DNA of 33,626 nt from CAYTZO01 sp964442525. GTDB lineage: Bacteria; Patescibacteriota; Microgenomatia; UBA10105; UBA927. The stretch covers positions 1 through 33,626 of the forward strand of contig CAYTZO010000006.1 in assembly GCA_964442525.1 (NCBI GenBank). The letters are read 5' to 3'. Below, piece after piece: positions 15,155-23,140 of this stretch. Every line of letters begins with the position of its first letter. Position 1 is the first letter of the stretch. The translations under genes were made by a program, and so were the position numbers. Below the pieces are notes generated by a model. That model saw nothing but the letters and a program-made list of their open reading frames with translations. It was not told the DNA's origin and did no database searches.

Positions 15155-15922
15155 ATGAATATCCCCAGGACGATAAAAAAATTTTTTGAAGCCAATAAGA
15201 CGGCAATAGTATCGATTGGCATTCTCGTTGTCGTCATTTCTGGTTTGCTCTTTGGCATCATCCCGGCAAGTCAGGCATCCTTGGGTTTATTTGAACAGAA
15301 TAACGTTCTCTCAGAAGAAATCCGGGCGCTTTCAGGCAAAACTGCGATATTAGAAGGTCTTTCTCAGAGCTCGCTCAGGCAAAACCTTGCCGATGCTGTT
15401 GCTGCAGTTCCGCCGGATCAGTCGGTTCCGACGATTCTTGCAACGCTTGACGGCGTTGCTGCCCAGTCAGGGGTAGAGCTTGCAGACATAGAGCTTGCGG
15501 GAAGTCAAACTGTCGCCTCTCCGTCGGCTGAGGGAAAGGCAGGGCCGCCGACTTCCAAGCCCGGCGCTCCAAGCGTTGCCGGCGCAAACGCCGTGAAATT
15601 TTCCGTGTCCGTTCGCGGGGCCTACGGACAAATCGCGGAGTTTTTTCGCCTTGCGGCCGGGGTCCGACGGTTTATGAGTGTAAAGAGTTTCGACATGACC
15701 ATTGACGCGACCGCAAGTGCCCAAGCAAAGGTTGGAATGGAGACGTATTATGTTGCCTTTCCGGTGACGATTGGCGCGGTTGGATCAAAGATAGAAGCGC
15801 TTACGAACGAAGAGACGGCTACCATCCAGAAACTTTCGGGTATACCTAATTTAACCGTGGCTGCGCAACTTCCCGAGGCTAGTTTTGCCGGTCCGGCGAA
15901 ATCCGACCCCTTTTCCCCGTAG
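15155..15922 (+). CDS. pilO: Type IV pilus alignment protein PilO
   Basis: 255 residues. A short cytoplasmic tail, one membrane helix (TAIVSIGILVVVISGLLFGI, about 15-34), a coiled coil (LGLFEQNNVLSEEIRAL) and a C-terminal ferredoxin-like domain with VKFSVSVRGAYGQIAEFFRLA. A Pro/Ala/Gly-rich linker separates the halves (about 128-147). It pairs with PilN. There is no pilP or pilQ after it; instead the 3' end overlaps convergent trmD by 72 bp, so the last 23 residues are encoded opposite trmD. Confidence 0.9.
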   Translation: MNIPRTIKKFFEANKTAIVSIGILVVVISGLLFGIIPASQASLGLFEQNNVLSEEIRALSGKTAILEGLSQSSLRQNLADAVAAVPPDQSVPTILATLDGVAAQSGVELADIELAGSQTVASPSAEGKAGPPTSKPGAPSVAGANAVKFSVSVRGAYGQIAEFFRLAAGVRRFMSVKSFDMTIDATASAQAKVGMETYYVAFPVTIGAVGSKIEALTNEETATIQKLSGIPNLTVAAQLPEASFAGPAKSDPFSP

Positions 15923-16597
15923 AAGATCCGGCCGGCGAATCTCCGTGCGGAGTCTTGACTGCTCTTGTCTCCATTTGGCAATCGACCCGTGATCCCCTGA
16001 AAGTAATATCGGGGGAACTTTTTTCCCTTTAAAATTGCCCGGGCGGGTGTATTGGGGATATTCAAGAAGTCCGGACGAAAAAGACTCCTCTCGGGTGGCT
16101 TCTTTTTTGGTGAGCACGCCGGCAGTTAACCGTGCGACGCTGTCGATAACGGCAAGTGCCGGAATTTCTCCGCCGGTCAGGATGAAATCCCCAAGAGAAA
16201 TTTCTTCATCGACCAGAGTACGGATGCGTTCATCTACCCCTTCGTAATGTCCGCAGACAAGGATCAGATGGCTGAATCTTGTTAATTTACGGGCCTTTTC
16301 TTGCGTATATGGTTTTCCCTGAGGGTCAAGAAGGATAATCCTTGTTTGATCCCTGGGTTCCACGCCGTGGGTTTTGACATATTTCAATGCTCTGTCTAAG
16401 ACGTCAACCCGCATGATCATGCCGACTCCTCCGCCATAGGGGTGGTCATCAACCGATTTATAGGACCCGGCGGCAAAATCCCGAATATTTATGAGACGGA
16501 CGGAAAGGAGATTTTTCTTTTGGGCTCGGCTGAGGATGGAAACATCAAGCGGACCGCGAAACATCTCAGGAAATAGCGTCAGAATAGAGATGCGCAT
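15851..16597 (-). CDS. trmD: tRNA (guanine-37-N1)-methyltransferase TrmD
   Basis: 248 residues. The N-terminus MRISILTLFPEMF, then YGGGVGMIMRVDVLDRAL, LLDPQGKPYTQ, and the trefoil-knot SAM-binding loop with CGHYEGVDERI and EISLGDFILTGGEIPALAVID are classic TrmD motifs. It methylates G37 next to the anticodon using S-adenosylmethionine, preventing +1 frameshifts. The C-terminal helical domain ends in a basic tail encoded opposite pilO. It follows khpA by 21 nt in an rpsP-khpA-trmD string; rimM, often in this operon, is not here. Confidence 0.97.
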   Translation of the reverse strand: MRISILTLFPEMFRGPLDVSILSRAQKKNLLSVRLINIRDFAAGSYKSVDDHPYGGGVGMIMRVDVLDRALKYVKTHGVEPRDQTRIILLDPQGKPYTQEKARKLTRFSHLILVCGHYEGVDERIRTLVDEEISLGDFILTGGEIPALAVIDSVARLTAGVLTKKEATREESFSSGLLEYPQYTRPGNFKGKKVPPILLSGDHGSIAKWRQEQSRLRTEIRRPDLLRGKGVGFRRTGKTSLGKLRSHG

Positions 16598-16618
16598 ACG
16601 TTCTTGCCCGTAATTTTT

Positions 16619-16894
16619 TTATGATTCTCTTCCTGGCTCATTGGATTCCGGGGGACGCTCTTCTGCGACGATGACATCAATATATGCCCCTTTTTTTGTT
16701 GCGATGATTTTCATGAGATCCCGTACCGCGCGGATAATTCTGCCTCCTCGCCCAATGATTTTCCCCATATCGTCAGGATGAACTGATATGGTAAATACTG
16801 TGCGTCCTTCCTCACTCGTTTCCGCGACCGTTACTTCTTCCGGCTGATCGACGAGTGCTTTGACAAGACCCGTAAGCGTATCTTTCATGCTCAT
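16619..16894 (-). CDS. khpA: KH-domain RNA-binding protein KhpA
   Basis: 91 residues. A single KH domain with the GxxG loop in GKIIGRGGRIIRAVRDLMK (from about residue 44). The acidic, unstructured C-terminal tail (EERPPESNEPGRES) is extra. KhpA-type proteins bind RNA and in several bacteria partner with KhpB. The start overlaps the rpsP stop as ATGA. The in-frame ATG two codons downstream is an alternative start. Confidence 0.92.
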   Translation of the reverse strand: MSMKDTLTGLVKALVDQPEEVTVAETSEEGRTVFTISVHPDDMGKIIGRGGRIIRAVRDLMKIIATKKGAYIDVIVAEERPPESNEPGRES

Positions 16895-17121
16895 TTGAGG
16901 CCGAGGATTTTGGCGGCACCGTCTGACGGCATTGCGCCGACGGAGAGCCAGTATTTGATGCGTTCTCGGTTCACATCAAGGTGGGGCGGAGTGACAAGCG
17001 GGTTATAGTGGCCGAGCGTTTCAATTGCCCTCCCGTCACGGCGTTTGCCTTCTTCGATTACGACGATGCGATACATTCGTTTATTTTTGGCGCCCGTTTG
17101 CGATAAACGTATTTTTACCAT
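16891..17121 (-). CDS. rpsP: Small ribosomal subunit protein bS16
   Basis: 76 residues from the ATG at 17121 (MVKIRLSQTGAKNKRMYRIVV), the standard bS16 N-terminus; the open frame reaches 12 codons further but that lies inside rnc. GHYNPL and IKYWLSVGAMPSDGAAKILG are the other family motifs. It binds 16S rRNA early in 30S assembly. The gene has its own promoter inside the 3' end of rnc with the -10 only 7 nt from the ATG, so a leaderless transcript is likely. Confidence 0.97.
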   Translation of the reverse strand: MVKIRLSQTGAKNKRMYRIVVIEEGKRRDGRAIETLGHYNPLVTPPHLDVNRERIKYWLSVGAMPSDGAAKILGLK

Positions 17122-17128
17122 AAACGAT

Positions 17129-17157
17129 ATTGTATCAAAATTTTTCGATCTCGACAA
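17129..17157 (-). promoter_or_regulatory. Leaderless-type promoter of rpsP
   Basis: On the minus strand TTGTCG (17157-17152), 17 nt, TACAAT (17134-17129), then 7 nt to ATG 17121. It overlaps the last codons and stop of rnc, giving independent expression of rpsP-khpA-trmD. Confidence 0.65.
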
Positions 17158-17821
17158 GCGCGTTTTCTGCTGCGTTCTGCTCCGCCTGCTGTTTGGATTT
17201 CCCCGTCCCGCGGCCGATCACCTGTTTTGCGATCGTAGCCTCTACCCAGAAGGTTTTGTTGTGATCAGGCCCTTCTGTTTTGATAACCCGATAGGTTGGT
17301 GAAATACGTGATTTTTCCTGAACAATTTCCTGGAGTAAGCTTTTGAAGTCTACGTAGCTTTTGCTCTCGACGATCGATTGAGCTTTGGGAAAAAGATGGG
17401 TTTCCAGAAATTTTTCCACAGCGGAAATACCCTGATCCAGAAACACCGCACCTAAAAATGCCTCAAACGTATCGGCGAGAAGAGATGGGTTTTTCCGTCC
17501 TCCCGACTCTTCCTCTCCGCGGCTCAGGAGAAGCACTTCTCCGAAGCCAAGCTCGGAGGCGATACTGCCGAGGCTGGCTGTCTTGACCAAGCTGCTTCTT
17601 ATGTTCGTAAGAATGCCTTCGGGGAACGTTGGGTAGGTGAGATAGAGATATTTTGACGTCAAAAATGACAAAATTGCGTCGCCCAAAAACTCCATGCGCT
17701 CATTTGACTGGCGGACCTGCCGGTGTTCATTGAGATAGGATCGGTGCATAAACGCCTGCTTGAGAATCTCCTCATTCGTGAATCGGATGCCAATGGTTTT
17801 TTGTAAAGAGGCAAAGTTCAT
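17135..17821 (-). CDS. rnc: Ribonuclease III
   Basis: 228 residues, normal length. The catalytic signature ERMEFLGDAILSF is present, with the second acidic cluster in LLADTFEAFLGAVFLDQG. A C-terminal double-stranded RNA-binding domain carries DFKSLLQEIVQEK and GTGKSKQQAEQNAAENALVEI. It cuts double-stranded RNA in rRNA precursors and mRNAs. The start overlaps the nusB stop as ATGA, so the pair is translationally coupled. Confidence 0.97.
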   Translation of the reverse strand: MNFASLQKTIGIRFTNEEILKQAFMHRSYLNEHRQVRQSNERMEFLGDAILSFLTSKYLYLTYPTFPEGILTNIRSSLVKTASLGSIASELGFGEVLLLSRGEEESGGRKNPSLLADTFEAFLGAVFLDQGISAVEKFLETHLFPKAQSIVESKSYVDFKSLLQEIVQEKSRISPTYRVIKTEGPDHNKTFWVEATIAKQVIGRGTGKSKQQAEQNAAENALVEIEKF

Positions 17822-18168
17822 AGAGATTTAAGTATCGTTCCTAAAACGCCGTTAATGAATTTTGGACTGTTGTCATTGCCGAATTCCTTGCCCAGCTCCA
17901 CAGCCTCATCAATAATGACTTTTGGCGGCTCTTTTTTGATGATGACCAGTTCACGGACCGCCAAGCGCAAAATCGCTAGATCAATTTTGGCAATTTTGTC
18001 GATCGGCCAGGATGGCGCTGCTTTTTGGATAAGCGCATCCACGAGGCCGAGCTCGGACGTGTTGACCTGGCTCCTCCCCCGCCCTTTTCCCCTGGCAAAG
18101 CTTTTGGCAAAGAGCCTTTGCATGAGGAGAATTCGACGGGTGTGTCGGGGGTCTCGGGCGGTTTTCAT
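17818..18168 (-). CDS. nusB: Transcription antitermination factor NusB
   Basis: 116 residues, slightly short for NusB (about 130-140). The N-terminus RHTRRILLMQRLFA is the RNA-binding face. DKIAKIDLAILRLAVREL and PPKVIIDEAVELGKEFGNDNSPKFINGVLG are the conserved C-terminal helices. It forms the boxA-binding antitermination complex with NusE/S10 on rRNA operons. An Arg/Gly-rich stretch (ARGKGRGRSQ) replaces the usual loop after helix 1. It is coupled to rnc by an ATGA overlap. Confidence 0.93.
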   Translation of the reverse strand: MKTARDPRHTRRILLMQRLFAKSFARGKGRGRSQVNTSELGLVDALIQKAAPSWPIDKIAKIDLAILRLAVRELVIIKKEPPKVIIDEAVELGKEFGNDNSPKFINGVLGTILKSL

Positions 18169-18236
18169 GAAATTGGTCAGGACAGTAGGAGATTAAGATA
18201 GCAGAATAAAAAGAATTTTTTTGATATCTCAATGTC

Positions 18237-18440
18237 TTACTGTCTCGCTTTTTTTGTTTTTTCTCGCTTCACAACCGCCGGTTTGCCGTCATAATATCCG
18301 CAGTTCGGGCATACCCGGTGAGGCAAGCGAAACGTTCCGCAATTTGAACATTTCACGAGTCCCGCCAGAGAAAGTTTCAGATTCGACCTGCGCTTTCCTT
18401 GGCGGCGCGTTGATAATTTTCGTTTTGGCAGCGGCGTCAT
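18237..18440 (-). CDS. rpmF: Large ribosomal subunit protein bL32
   Basis: 67 residues. The N-terminus is MTPLPKRKLSTRRQGKRRS. A zinc ribbon has C31, C34, C44 and C47 (CSNCG, then HRVCPNCGYYDG), as in the zinc-binding form of bL32. The gene begins 3 nt after the recG stop, with no Shine-Dalgarno, so it is probably translated by coupling. About 68 nt separate it from nusB; I see no terminator there. Confidence 0.95.
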   Translation of the reverse strand: MTPLPKRKLSTRRQGKRRSNLKLSLAGLVKCSNCGTFRLPHRVCPNCGYYDGKPAVVKREKTKKARQ

Positions 18441-18443
18441 AGG

Positions 18444-20504
18444 TTAATCGAACAACGTATCTTCTATTGTACTCTTTTTGAGCTTGTCGCTCAAGGAGGG
18501 CCACGAGGCAAGCGTAGGGTCTTCTTTTACCACCAATTCTACGGCTTTCCGTGTTTTATCCACAAGTTCTCCATCAAACAAATCGGCAATTTTAAGGTGA
18601 AAAAGTCCGTGTTGTTTGGTTCCAAACAGCTGCCCGGGTCCGCGAAGGACAAGATCCATCTCGGCAAGCTCCGGGCCGTTGTGAATCCTCTCAAGCGCCT
18701 TGAGACGTTTGAGAATGGGCCCTTCATCACGCTCGCTAAAGAGAAGACAATAGGACGGAAGCGCTCCTCTGCCCACCCGGCCGCGCAGCTGATGAAGTTG
18801 TGCAAGGCCGAATCTGTCCGATGCCTCGATAAGCATAATTGTGGCGTTGGGTACGTCAATGCCGACTTCTACAACCGGTGTCGTGACGAGGATATCAAAC
18901 GCGTGACTTCTAAACTCATCGAGGATTTTTGTTTTCTCGTTTGCCTTGAGTTTGCCGTGAAGAAGTCCCAAACGCAGGAGCGGAAACACGATTTTTTTCA
19001 GCCGTTCATATTCTTTTTTGGCCGCTCGGACAGAACTGAGCGATTCGGATTCCTCAATAAGCGGGCAGACGATAAACGCCTGACAGCCTGTCGAGTTAAT
19101 TTGTTTTTGAATCCACCCGTATGCCGCATCCCGTTTTGCATTGGGTACGACCCAGGTTCTAATGATTTTTCTTCCCTTTGGCATTTCCTTGAGAATGGAT
19201 ACATCGAGGTTGCCGTAGACTGTTCGCGCGACGGTCCGCGGGATGGGCGTCGCGGTCATGGTAAGAAGGTGCGGTGTACGGCTCGCGCTTGCTTTCGTTA
19301 GGAGGAGTGATCGTTGTTCGACACCGAATCGTTGCTGTTCATCGATAACGATAAGCGCAACATCCTTAATCTGGAGGCTTTTAGAAAGAAGCGCATGCGT
19401 TCCCACAAGAACATCAAAGGGTTCTTTCGATTTTGATGCGCCGGTTCGGAGTTGAACCGTTATCCCCACGGGAGAAAGGATGCTCAAAAGCGTTTTAAAA
19501 TGCTGTTCTGCCAGGATTTGTGTCGGCGCCATGAGCAGAGATTTGAAACCATTTCGGAATGCGATATAGGTAGCGATGGCAGCAACCACGGTTTTGCCGC
19601 TGCCCACGTCTCCTTCAAGGAGCCTGTTCATCGGGAAGGGACGGCTGAGGTCGCCCAGAATCTCCCCGACAGCTTTCTTTTGATCGGCTGTCAGGACAAA
19701 CGGCAGCGCATCAGTAAGCGTTGCTACGTCAGCCGGGTGCGGGTCGAGGACGTATGACTTGAGCGTGGTTTGCCATCTGCGCTTGAGGTTCCAGGCCCGA
19801 AGTTCCAGGAAAAAGAGCTCATCAAATGAGAGCCTCTGCCGCGCAACTCCTGCGGAGGCAGCGTTGTTTGGAAAATGAACCAAGCGGAGCGACTCATCAA
19901 GGGGCGGCAGTTGGAACGCATGTTTGAGAAAAGCTGGCACGACATCGGTTACGAGCGGAAGCGCATGCTCCAGGGCAAACGCAATGCGCCCCCGCAGCCA
20001 TTTTGAACTTAATCCTTCTGTTTCCGGATAGACAGGAACGAGTCGGCCGGTGTGAAGGCTGGTTTTTGTTTGACCGCCAGGAGGTGCGCTCTGCGTTTTC
20101 GTGATTTCAAATTCCGGGGATGACATGACGATCTTATGGCCAAACCAATCGATTTTTCCGGAAAGGTTCAGAGTGTCGCCCGGACGGATCACCCTCGTGA
20201 GATATATTTGATTAAACCAGACAACGTCGATGCTTCCGCTCTCATCGCGTACTGTTGCCTGCTGCATTTTTTTGCCGGTTTTTGTGAACACGTTTTTTAT
20301 GCTCTCAACCACCCCCCTTATGGTGACTATTTCCCCCGGTTGCACGCGGCCGATCGGAGAGACGAGGGAGTAATCGTTATATCGGAACGGGACGTAGTAG
20401 AGAAGATCATAAACCGTTTTAATTCCCAGTTTTTCCAGAAGCTTGGCCATTTTCGGTCCGACGCGTGCGACAAACTGAACGGGAGAGGAAAGCGTGAGCT
20501 CCAT
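18444..20504 (-). CDS. recG: ATP-dependent DNA helicase RecG
   Basis: 686 residues, typical for RecG. The N-terminal wedge/OB domain (about 50-160) contains VRDESGSIDVVWFN. The helicase core has Walker A GDVGSGKTVVA, Walker B VIDEQQRFGVEQR, motif III LTMTATPIPRT, and the late motifs TTPVVEVGIDVPNATIMLIE and LHQLRGRVGRG. It remodels stalled forks and branched DNA. A perfect TATAAT 6 nt before the ATG suggests a leaderless transcript starting here, although the gene also lies downstream of tyrS. bL32 follows directly. Confidence 0.97.
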   Translation of the reverse strand: MELTLSSPVQFVARVGPKMAKLLEKLGIKTVYDLLYYVPFRYNDYSLVSPIGRVQPGEIVTIRGVVESIKNVFTKTGKKMQQATVRDESGSIDVVWFNQIYLTRVIRPGDTLNLSGKIDWFGHKIVMSSPEFEITKTQSAPPGGQTKTSLHTGRLVPVYPETEGLSSKWLRGRIAFALEHALPLVTDVVPAFLKHAFQLPPLDESLRLVHFPNNAASAGVARQRLSFDELFFLELRAWNLKRRWQTTLKSYVLDPHPADVATLTDALPFVLTADQKKAVGEILGDLSRPFPMNRLLEGDVGSGKTVVAAIATYIAFRNGFKSLLMAPTQILAEQHFKTLLSILSPVGITVQLRTGASKSKEPFDVLVGTHALLSKSLQIKDVALIVIDEQQRFGVEQRSLLLTKASASRTPHLLTMTATPIPRTVARTVYGNLDVSILKEMPKGRKIIRTWVVPNAKRDAAYGWIQKQINSTGCQAFIVCPLIEESESLSSVRAAKKEYERLKKIVFPLLRLGLLHGKLKANEKTKILDEFRSHAFDILVTTPVVEVGIDVPNATIMLIEASDRFGLAQLHQLRGRVGRGALPSYCLLFSERDEGPILKRLKALERIHNGPELAEMDLVLRGPGQLFGTKQHGLFHLKIADLFDGELVDKTRKAVELVVKEDPTLASWPSLSDKLKKSTIEDTLFD

Positions 20505-20510
20505 GAATCA

Positions 20511-20516
20511 ATTATA
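20511..20516 (-). promoter_or_regulatory. -10 box of recG (leaderless type)
   Basis: TATAAT on the minus strand, 6 nt before the recG ATG at 20504. The -35 region is weak (TGCTTT at 18-nt spacing). Same geometry as the other leaderless promoters in the window. Confidence 0.55.
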
Positions 20517-20520
20517 CTCT

Positions 20521-20628
20521 TTAGAGCCCGCCGGAAAGCATCGGCAGGAAGGAGGAAGCGATAAGAGCAAGCGAGGCCACGACGACAATAATTTTCCAAA
20601 TCCGCTCGTGTTTCCGAAAAAAGTTCAT
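20521..20628 (-). CDS. 35-residue single-span membrane peptide
   Basis: ATG at 20628, one nucleotide after the tyrS stop (20632-20630); stop at 20523-20521. The peptide has a charged N-terminus (MNFFRKHERIWK) and one hydrophobic segment (IIVVVASLALIASSFLPML), so it would insert with the positive end in the cytoplasm. It fills nearly all the space between tyrS and recG, and its stop is 4 nt before the recG -10 box, which supports a real, coupled gene. I do not recognise the family. No function proposed. Confidence 0.6.
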   Translation of the reverse strand: MNFFRKHERIWKIIVVVASLALIASSFLPMLSGGL

Positions 20629-20629
20629 A

Positions 20630-21817
20630 TTAGCGTCTTATTTTAACAGCTTTTCTGCCTGCTTTAAATATGTCTCCCGGCTTTGGGTATACCTTTTGAT
20701 GATAATCGCTGACGAGAGCGTCATTGACGCGGACGGCCTTTTGTTCTACAAGACGCTTCGCTTCTGATTTACTTGGCGCAAGACCAATTCCTACCAGAAC
20801 TTCCGAAATCGTCGGATTTTTTGACGAAGTTTCCGCACGCACCTGCTTGAGATTTGCTTTACTCAGTTCCCCTTTTTGAAAACGGGTTCCGAATTCTTTT
20901 TGCGCGTTGTCGGCAGCTTCTTTGCCGTGAAGTTCACTGACCATCCGGTGTGCGAGTTCGAGCTTAAGGGTCATCGGATTTTCCTTGGCAATGAGTCGCC
21001 GGTCAACCTCTGTAATTTCTTCCATGGTGGCATTGGTCGCCAGGGTAAAGTAGTTGACGATAAGTTCATCCCGGAGCGACATAACTTTCCCAAACATATC
21101 GTTAGGTTTATCGGTAAGCCAGATGGCGTTATTCCAGGTTTTACTCATTTTTCGACCGTCAGTGCCTTCCAGAAATCCGTTCGCGATAATAAACGACTCC
21201 TTGTTTCGTAAATCTTTTTGGAGGACTCTGCCCGCTTGCATATTAAAGGTCTGATCCGTGCCGCCAAGCTGAATATCCGTATCCATAAAGTAGCTGTCAA
21301 AGCCCTGCATGACCGGATAAAGAAGTTCATGGAGGCCGACTTTTTTGCCTTCTGCAAGCCGTTTTTTAATGAGTTCCCTTCCAACAAAATCACCCGCAGA
21401 GAAATGCTGGCAAAGTTTTACGATGTCGGCGAATTTTAAGTCCTTAAGCCATTCACTGTTAAAGCGAACCTTAATCTTTGTGAAATCGAGTACCTTTTCG
21501 GCCTGTTTCTTATATGTTTGAAAGTTCGCATGTATTTGGTCCGTAGTTAAAACCGGCCGCTCCGAATCCTTATCGGACGTGTCGCCGATAAGAGCAGTAA
21601 AGTCGCCGATAAGAAACGTTACATTGTGGCCGAGTTGGGCAAACGCATTGAGCTTTCGCAAGGGCACGGCATGGCCGATGTGGATATTGATTGCCGTCGG
21701 ATCAATGCCGAGGTACACGTTGAGCTTTTTCCCACTTGCAAGAAGTTCCCGCAGCTTTTCGCGGCTTGGGATGATATTTTCCACTCCCCTTGTTAATAAT
21801 TCCTCGATTTGATCCAT
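20630..21817 (-). CDS. tyrS: Tyrosyl-tRNA synthetase
   Basis: 395 residues. The class I signature HIGH is at residues 46-49 (NIHIGHAVPLRKL), and KMSKT follows GFLEGTDGR. LLYPVMQGFDSYFMDTDIQLGGTDQTFNMQAGR forms the tyrosine pocket region. The C-terminal S4-like RNA-binding domain is SKSEAKRLVEQKAVRVNDALVSDY. It charges tRNA-Tyr. GGAG lies 6 nt before the ATG. It starts 12 nt after the racemase-like gene and so is in the operon downstream of leader C. Confidence 0.97.
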   Translation of the reverse strand: MDQIEELLTRGVENIIPSREKLRELLASGKKLNVYLGIDPTAINIHIGHAVPLRKLNAFAQLGHNVTFLIGDFTALIGDTSDKDSERPVLTTDQIHANFQTYKKQAEKVLDFTKIKVRFNSEWLKDLKFADIVKLCQHFSAGDFVGRELIKKRLAEGKKVGLHELLYPVMQGFDSYFMDTDIQLGGTDQTFNMQAGRVLQKDLRNKESFIIANGFLEGTDGRKMSKTWNNAIWLTDKPNDMFGKVMSLRDELIVNYFTLATNATMEEITEVDRRLIAKENPMTLKLELAHRMVSELHGKEAADNAQKEFGTRFQKGELSKANLKQVRAETSSKNPTISEVLVGIGLAPSKSEAKRLVEQKAVRVNDALVSDYHQKVYPKPGDIFKAGRKAVKIRR

Positions 21818-21829
21818 ATATCTCCTCGA

Positions 21830-22498
21830 TCATAGCATATTCACCGTCGCATCAACCAGTATATCGAGCGTGTCGTGAATGCGTATTTTCAGTGTATCTG
21901 GACAGTCTCCGTGGAGATCCGTTGAAGCAAGCAGTACATCGTTGATACCCGCGCGTTTGAAAAAACGCAAGGATTGTTTAACTGCGTTTTTAATTATTCT
22001 TGAAGAACCATGAACCACGCGTTCATGGAATCCCTTATTCAAAAGTTTTTGCATAGACGCTGGAGGAGGAATGCACTGTATTTCGGAAGCAAAAATATTC
22101 TCGTTGACGGTAACAGATGTTCCTAAGAGCCCAACACGTTGAATTTTCTGTTTGCGAAGTGCTTCTAATGTTACATTCACAATATTACCAAAAGGTATTT
22201 TTATAGATTTTGCTATGTCGTGTGCAAATACGTGGAGTGTATTGCAGGGAAGCACAACCGCGTCAACGCCGATTTCTTCGAGTTGCCTTGCCGCATCGAC
22301 GAGAAGGGGTTTGAATCTCTGTTGCCCGGCGCCACGAAGGAGTAAGTCGTCTTCAAATTTTTTGGGTACGGGAACATTCCACACAATTATGTGCGGCTGA
22401 TGTGATAGTCCTCGTTTGCGACTCGCCAAAATAAGCGCTTCGTAAAACTGCGCCGTCGCCTCCGGGCCGAACCCTCCAATAATTCCAATCGTTTTCAT
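21830..22498 (-). CDS. Aspartate/glutamate racemase family protein, atypical active site
   Basis: 222 residues from the ATG at 22498 (MKTIGIIGGFGPEATAQFYEAL), the usual N-terminus; the frame is open upstream, but those codons do not look like family sequence. VVLPCNTLHVF holds the first catalytic Cys (C85). The position of the second Cys, normally in a GCTE motif, reads ASTDL (S192), so the two-base Cys/Cys pair seems incomplete. Family members make D-aspartate or D-glutamate for peptidoglycan, or act as related isomerases. Context with an aminotransferase and a GNAT enzyme suggests amino-acid modification. The substrate cannot be read from sequence. Confidence 0.8.
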   Translation of the reverse strand: MKTIGIIGGFGPEATAQFYEALILASRKRGLSHQPHIIVWNVPVPKKFEDDLLLRGAGQQRFKPLLVDAARQLEEIGVDAVVLPCNTLHVFAHDIAKSIKIPFGNIVNVTLEALRKQKIQRVGLLGTSVTVNENIFASEIQCIPPPASMQKLLNKGFHERVVHGSSRIIKNAVKQSLRFFKRAGINDVLLASTDLHGDCPDTLKIRIHDTLDILVDATVNML

Positions 22499-22541
22499 TT
22501 TTTTGTGCCCAGGTTGTTTGTTTTTATAAAGAGAGCGAAAA

Positions 22542-22557
22542 CCACGACCGGCCGTGG
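22542..22557 (-). other. Hairpin between the GNAT and racemase-like genes
   Basis: CCACG and CGTGG arms around a 6-nt loop, followed on the minus strand by TTTTCG. It sits in the 96-nt gap between the two genes. The U-run is short, so it is at best a weak terminator or processing site. Confidence 0.35.
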
Positions 22558-22594
22558 ATCGCATCCAATCCGCGCGAAGCGCGAACAAGGCGTT

Positions 22595-23134
22595 TCAAAA
22601 AGAGCGAGCGTAAGTTTGCCCGATTTTTATAAGGACATGAGCCTCTTTTCCCGCTCTGAGCTTCCCGGCAATAATCATGGCAAGCGGTTCATCAATTGCC
22701 CGCAGCTGGTCAATGTTTATCTCACGGAAACCAAGCCGTTCAAACAAATTTTGCCGGATGTAAATGACGATAAATCCGACGCCGGGTCGTTCATTCATCT
22801 CTACAGCGGTACGAATGAGATTGAAGCTCAGGCCCCTTCCGCGGACGTCGGCCCTGGTTACACCGTTATTGACGTACCACCACGGCCTCTCTGCGTGTTT
22901 CGGCTCCAGTGTGCAAACCGAGAGCACTGATTTTTGACTGACCCATCCCCACAGTTGCCCGCCTCCGTAAACAAGCTCCTCCAGGTCTTCGAATGTTTTA
23001 TCGCGGATATTGCCGCCGACAGACAACCGTTCCGTATGCATAAGTTGGTGCGACTGAACCAGGAGAGGCCCTCCCCAAATCCTCATGGGATTGCCTAAAG
23101 ATTCTTTTCGTTCCTGTATACATTCTTTATGCAT
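22595..23134 (-). CDS. GNAT-family N-acetyltransferase
   Basis: 179 residues. The acetyl-CoA pyrophosphate-binding motif is VTRADVRGRGLSFNLIRTAV (residues about 92-111, R/Q-x-x-G-x-G/A type), and LFERLGFREINIDQL is the GNAT C-terminal motif (Y/F..LGF). The acceptor cannot be predicted; LWGWVSQKSVLSVCTLEP before motif A could shape the acceptor pocket. It lies 6 nt after the aminotransferase stop, so the two are co-transcribed, which hints that they act on the same amine or amino acid. That hint is inference. Confidence 0.82.
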   Translation of the reverse strand: MHKECIQERKESLGNPMRIWGGPLLVQSHQLMHTERLSVGGNIRDKTFEDLEELVYGGGQLWGWVSQKSVLSVCTLEPKHAERPWWYVNNGVTRADVRGRGLSFNLIRTAVEMNERPGVGFIVIYIRQNLFERLGFREINIDQLRAIDEPLAMIIAGKLRAGKEAHVLIKIGQTYARSF

Positions 23135-23140
23135 AACGTT

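Noticed and set aside
18597..19301. 234-residue plus-strand frame
   Set aside because: Antisense to recG, with no motif or promoter.
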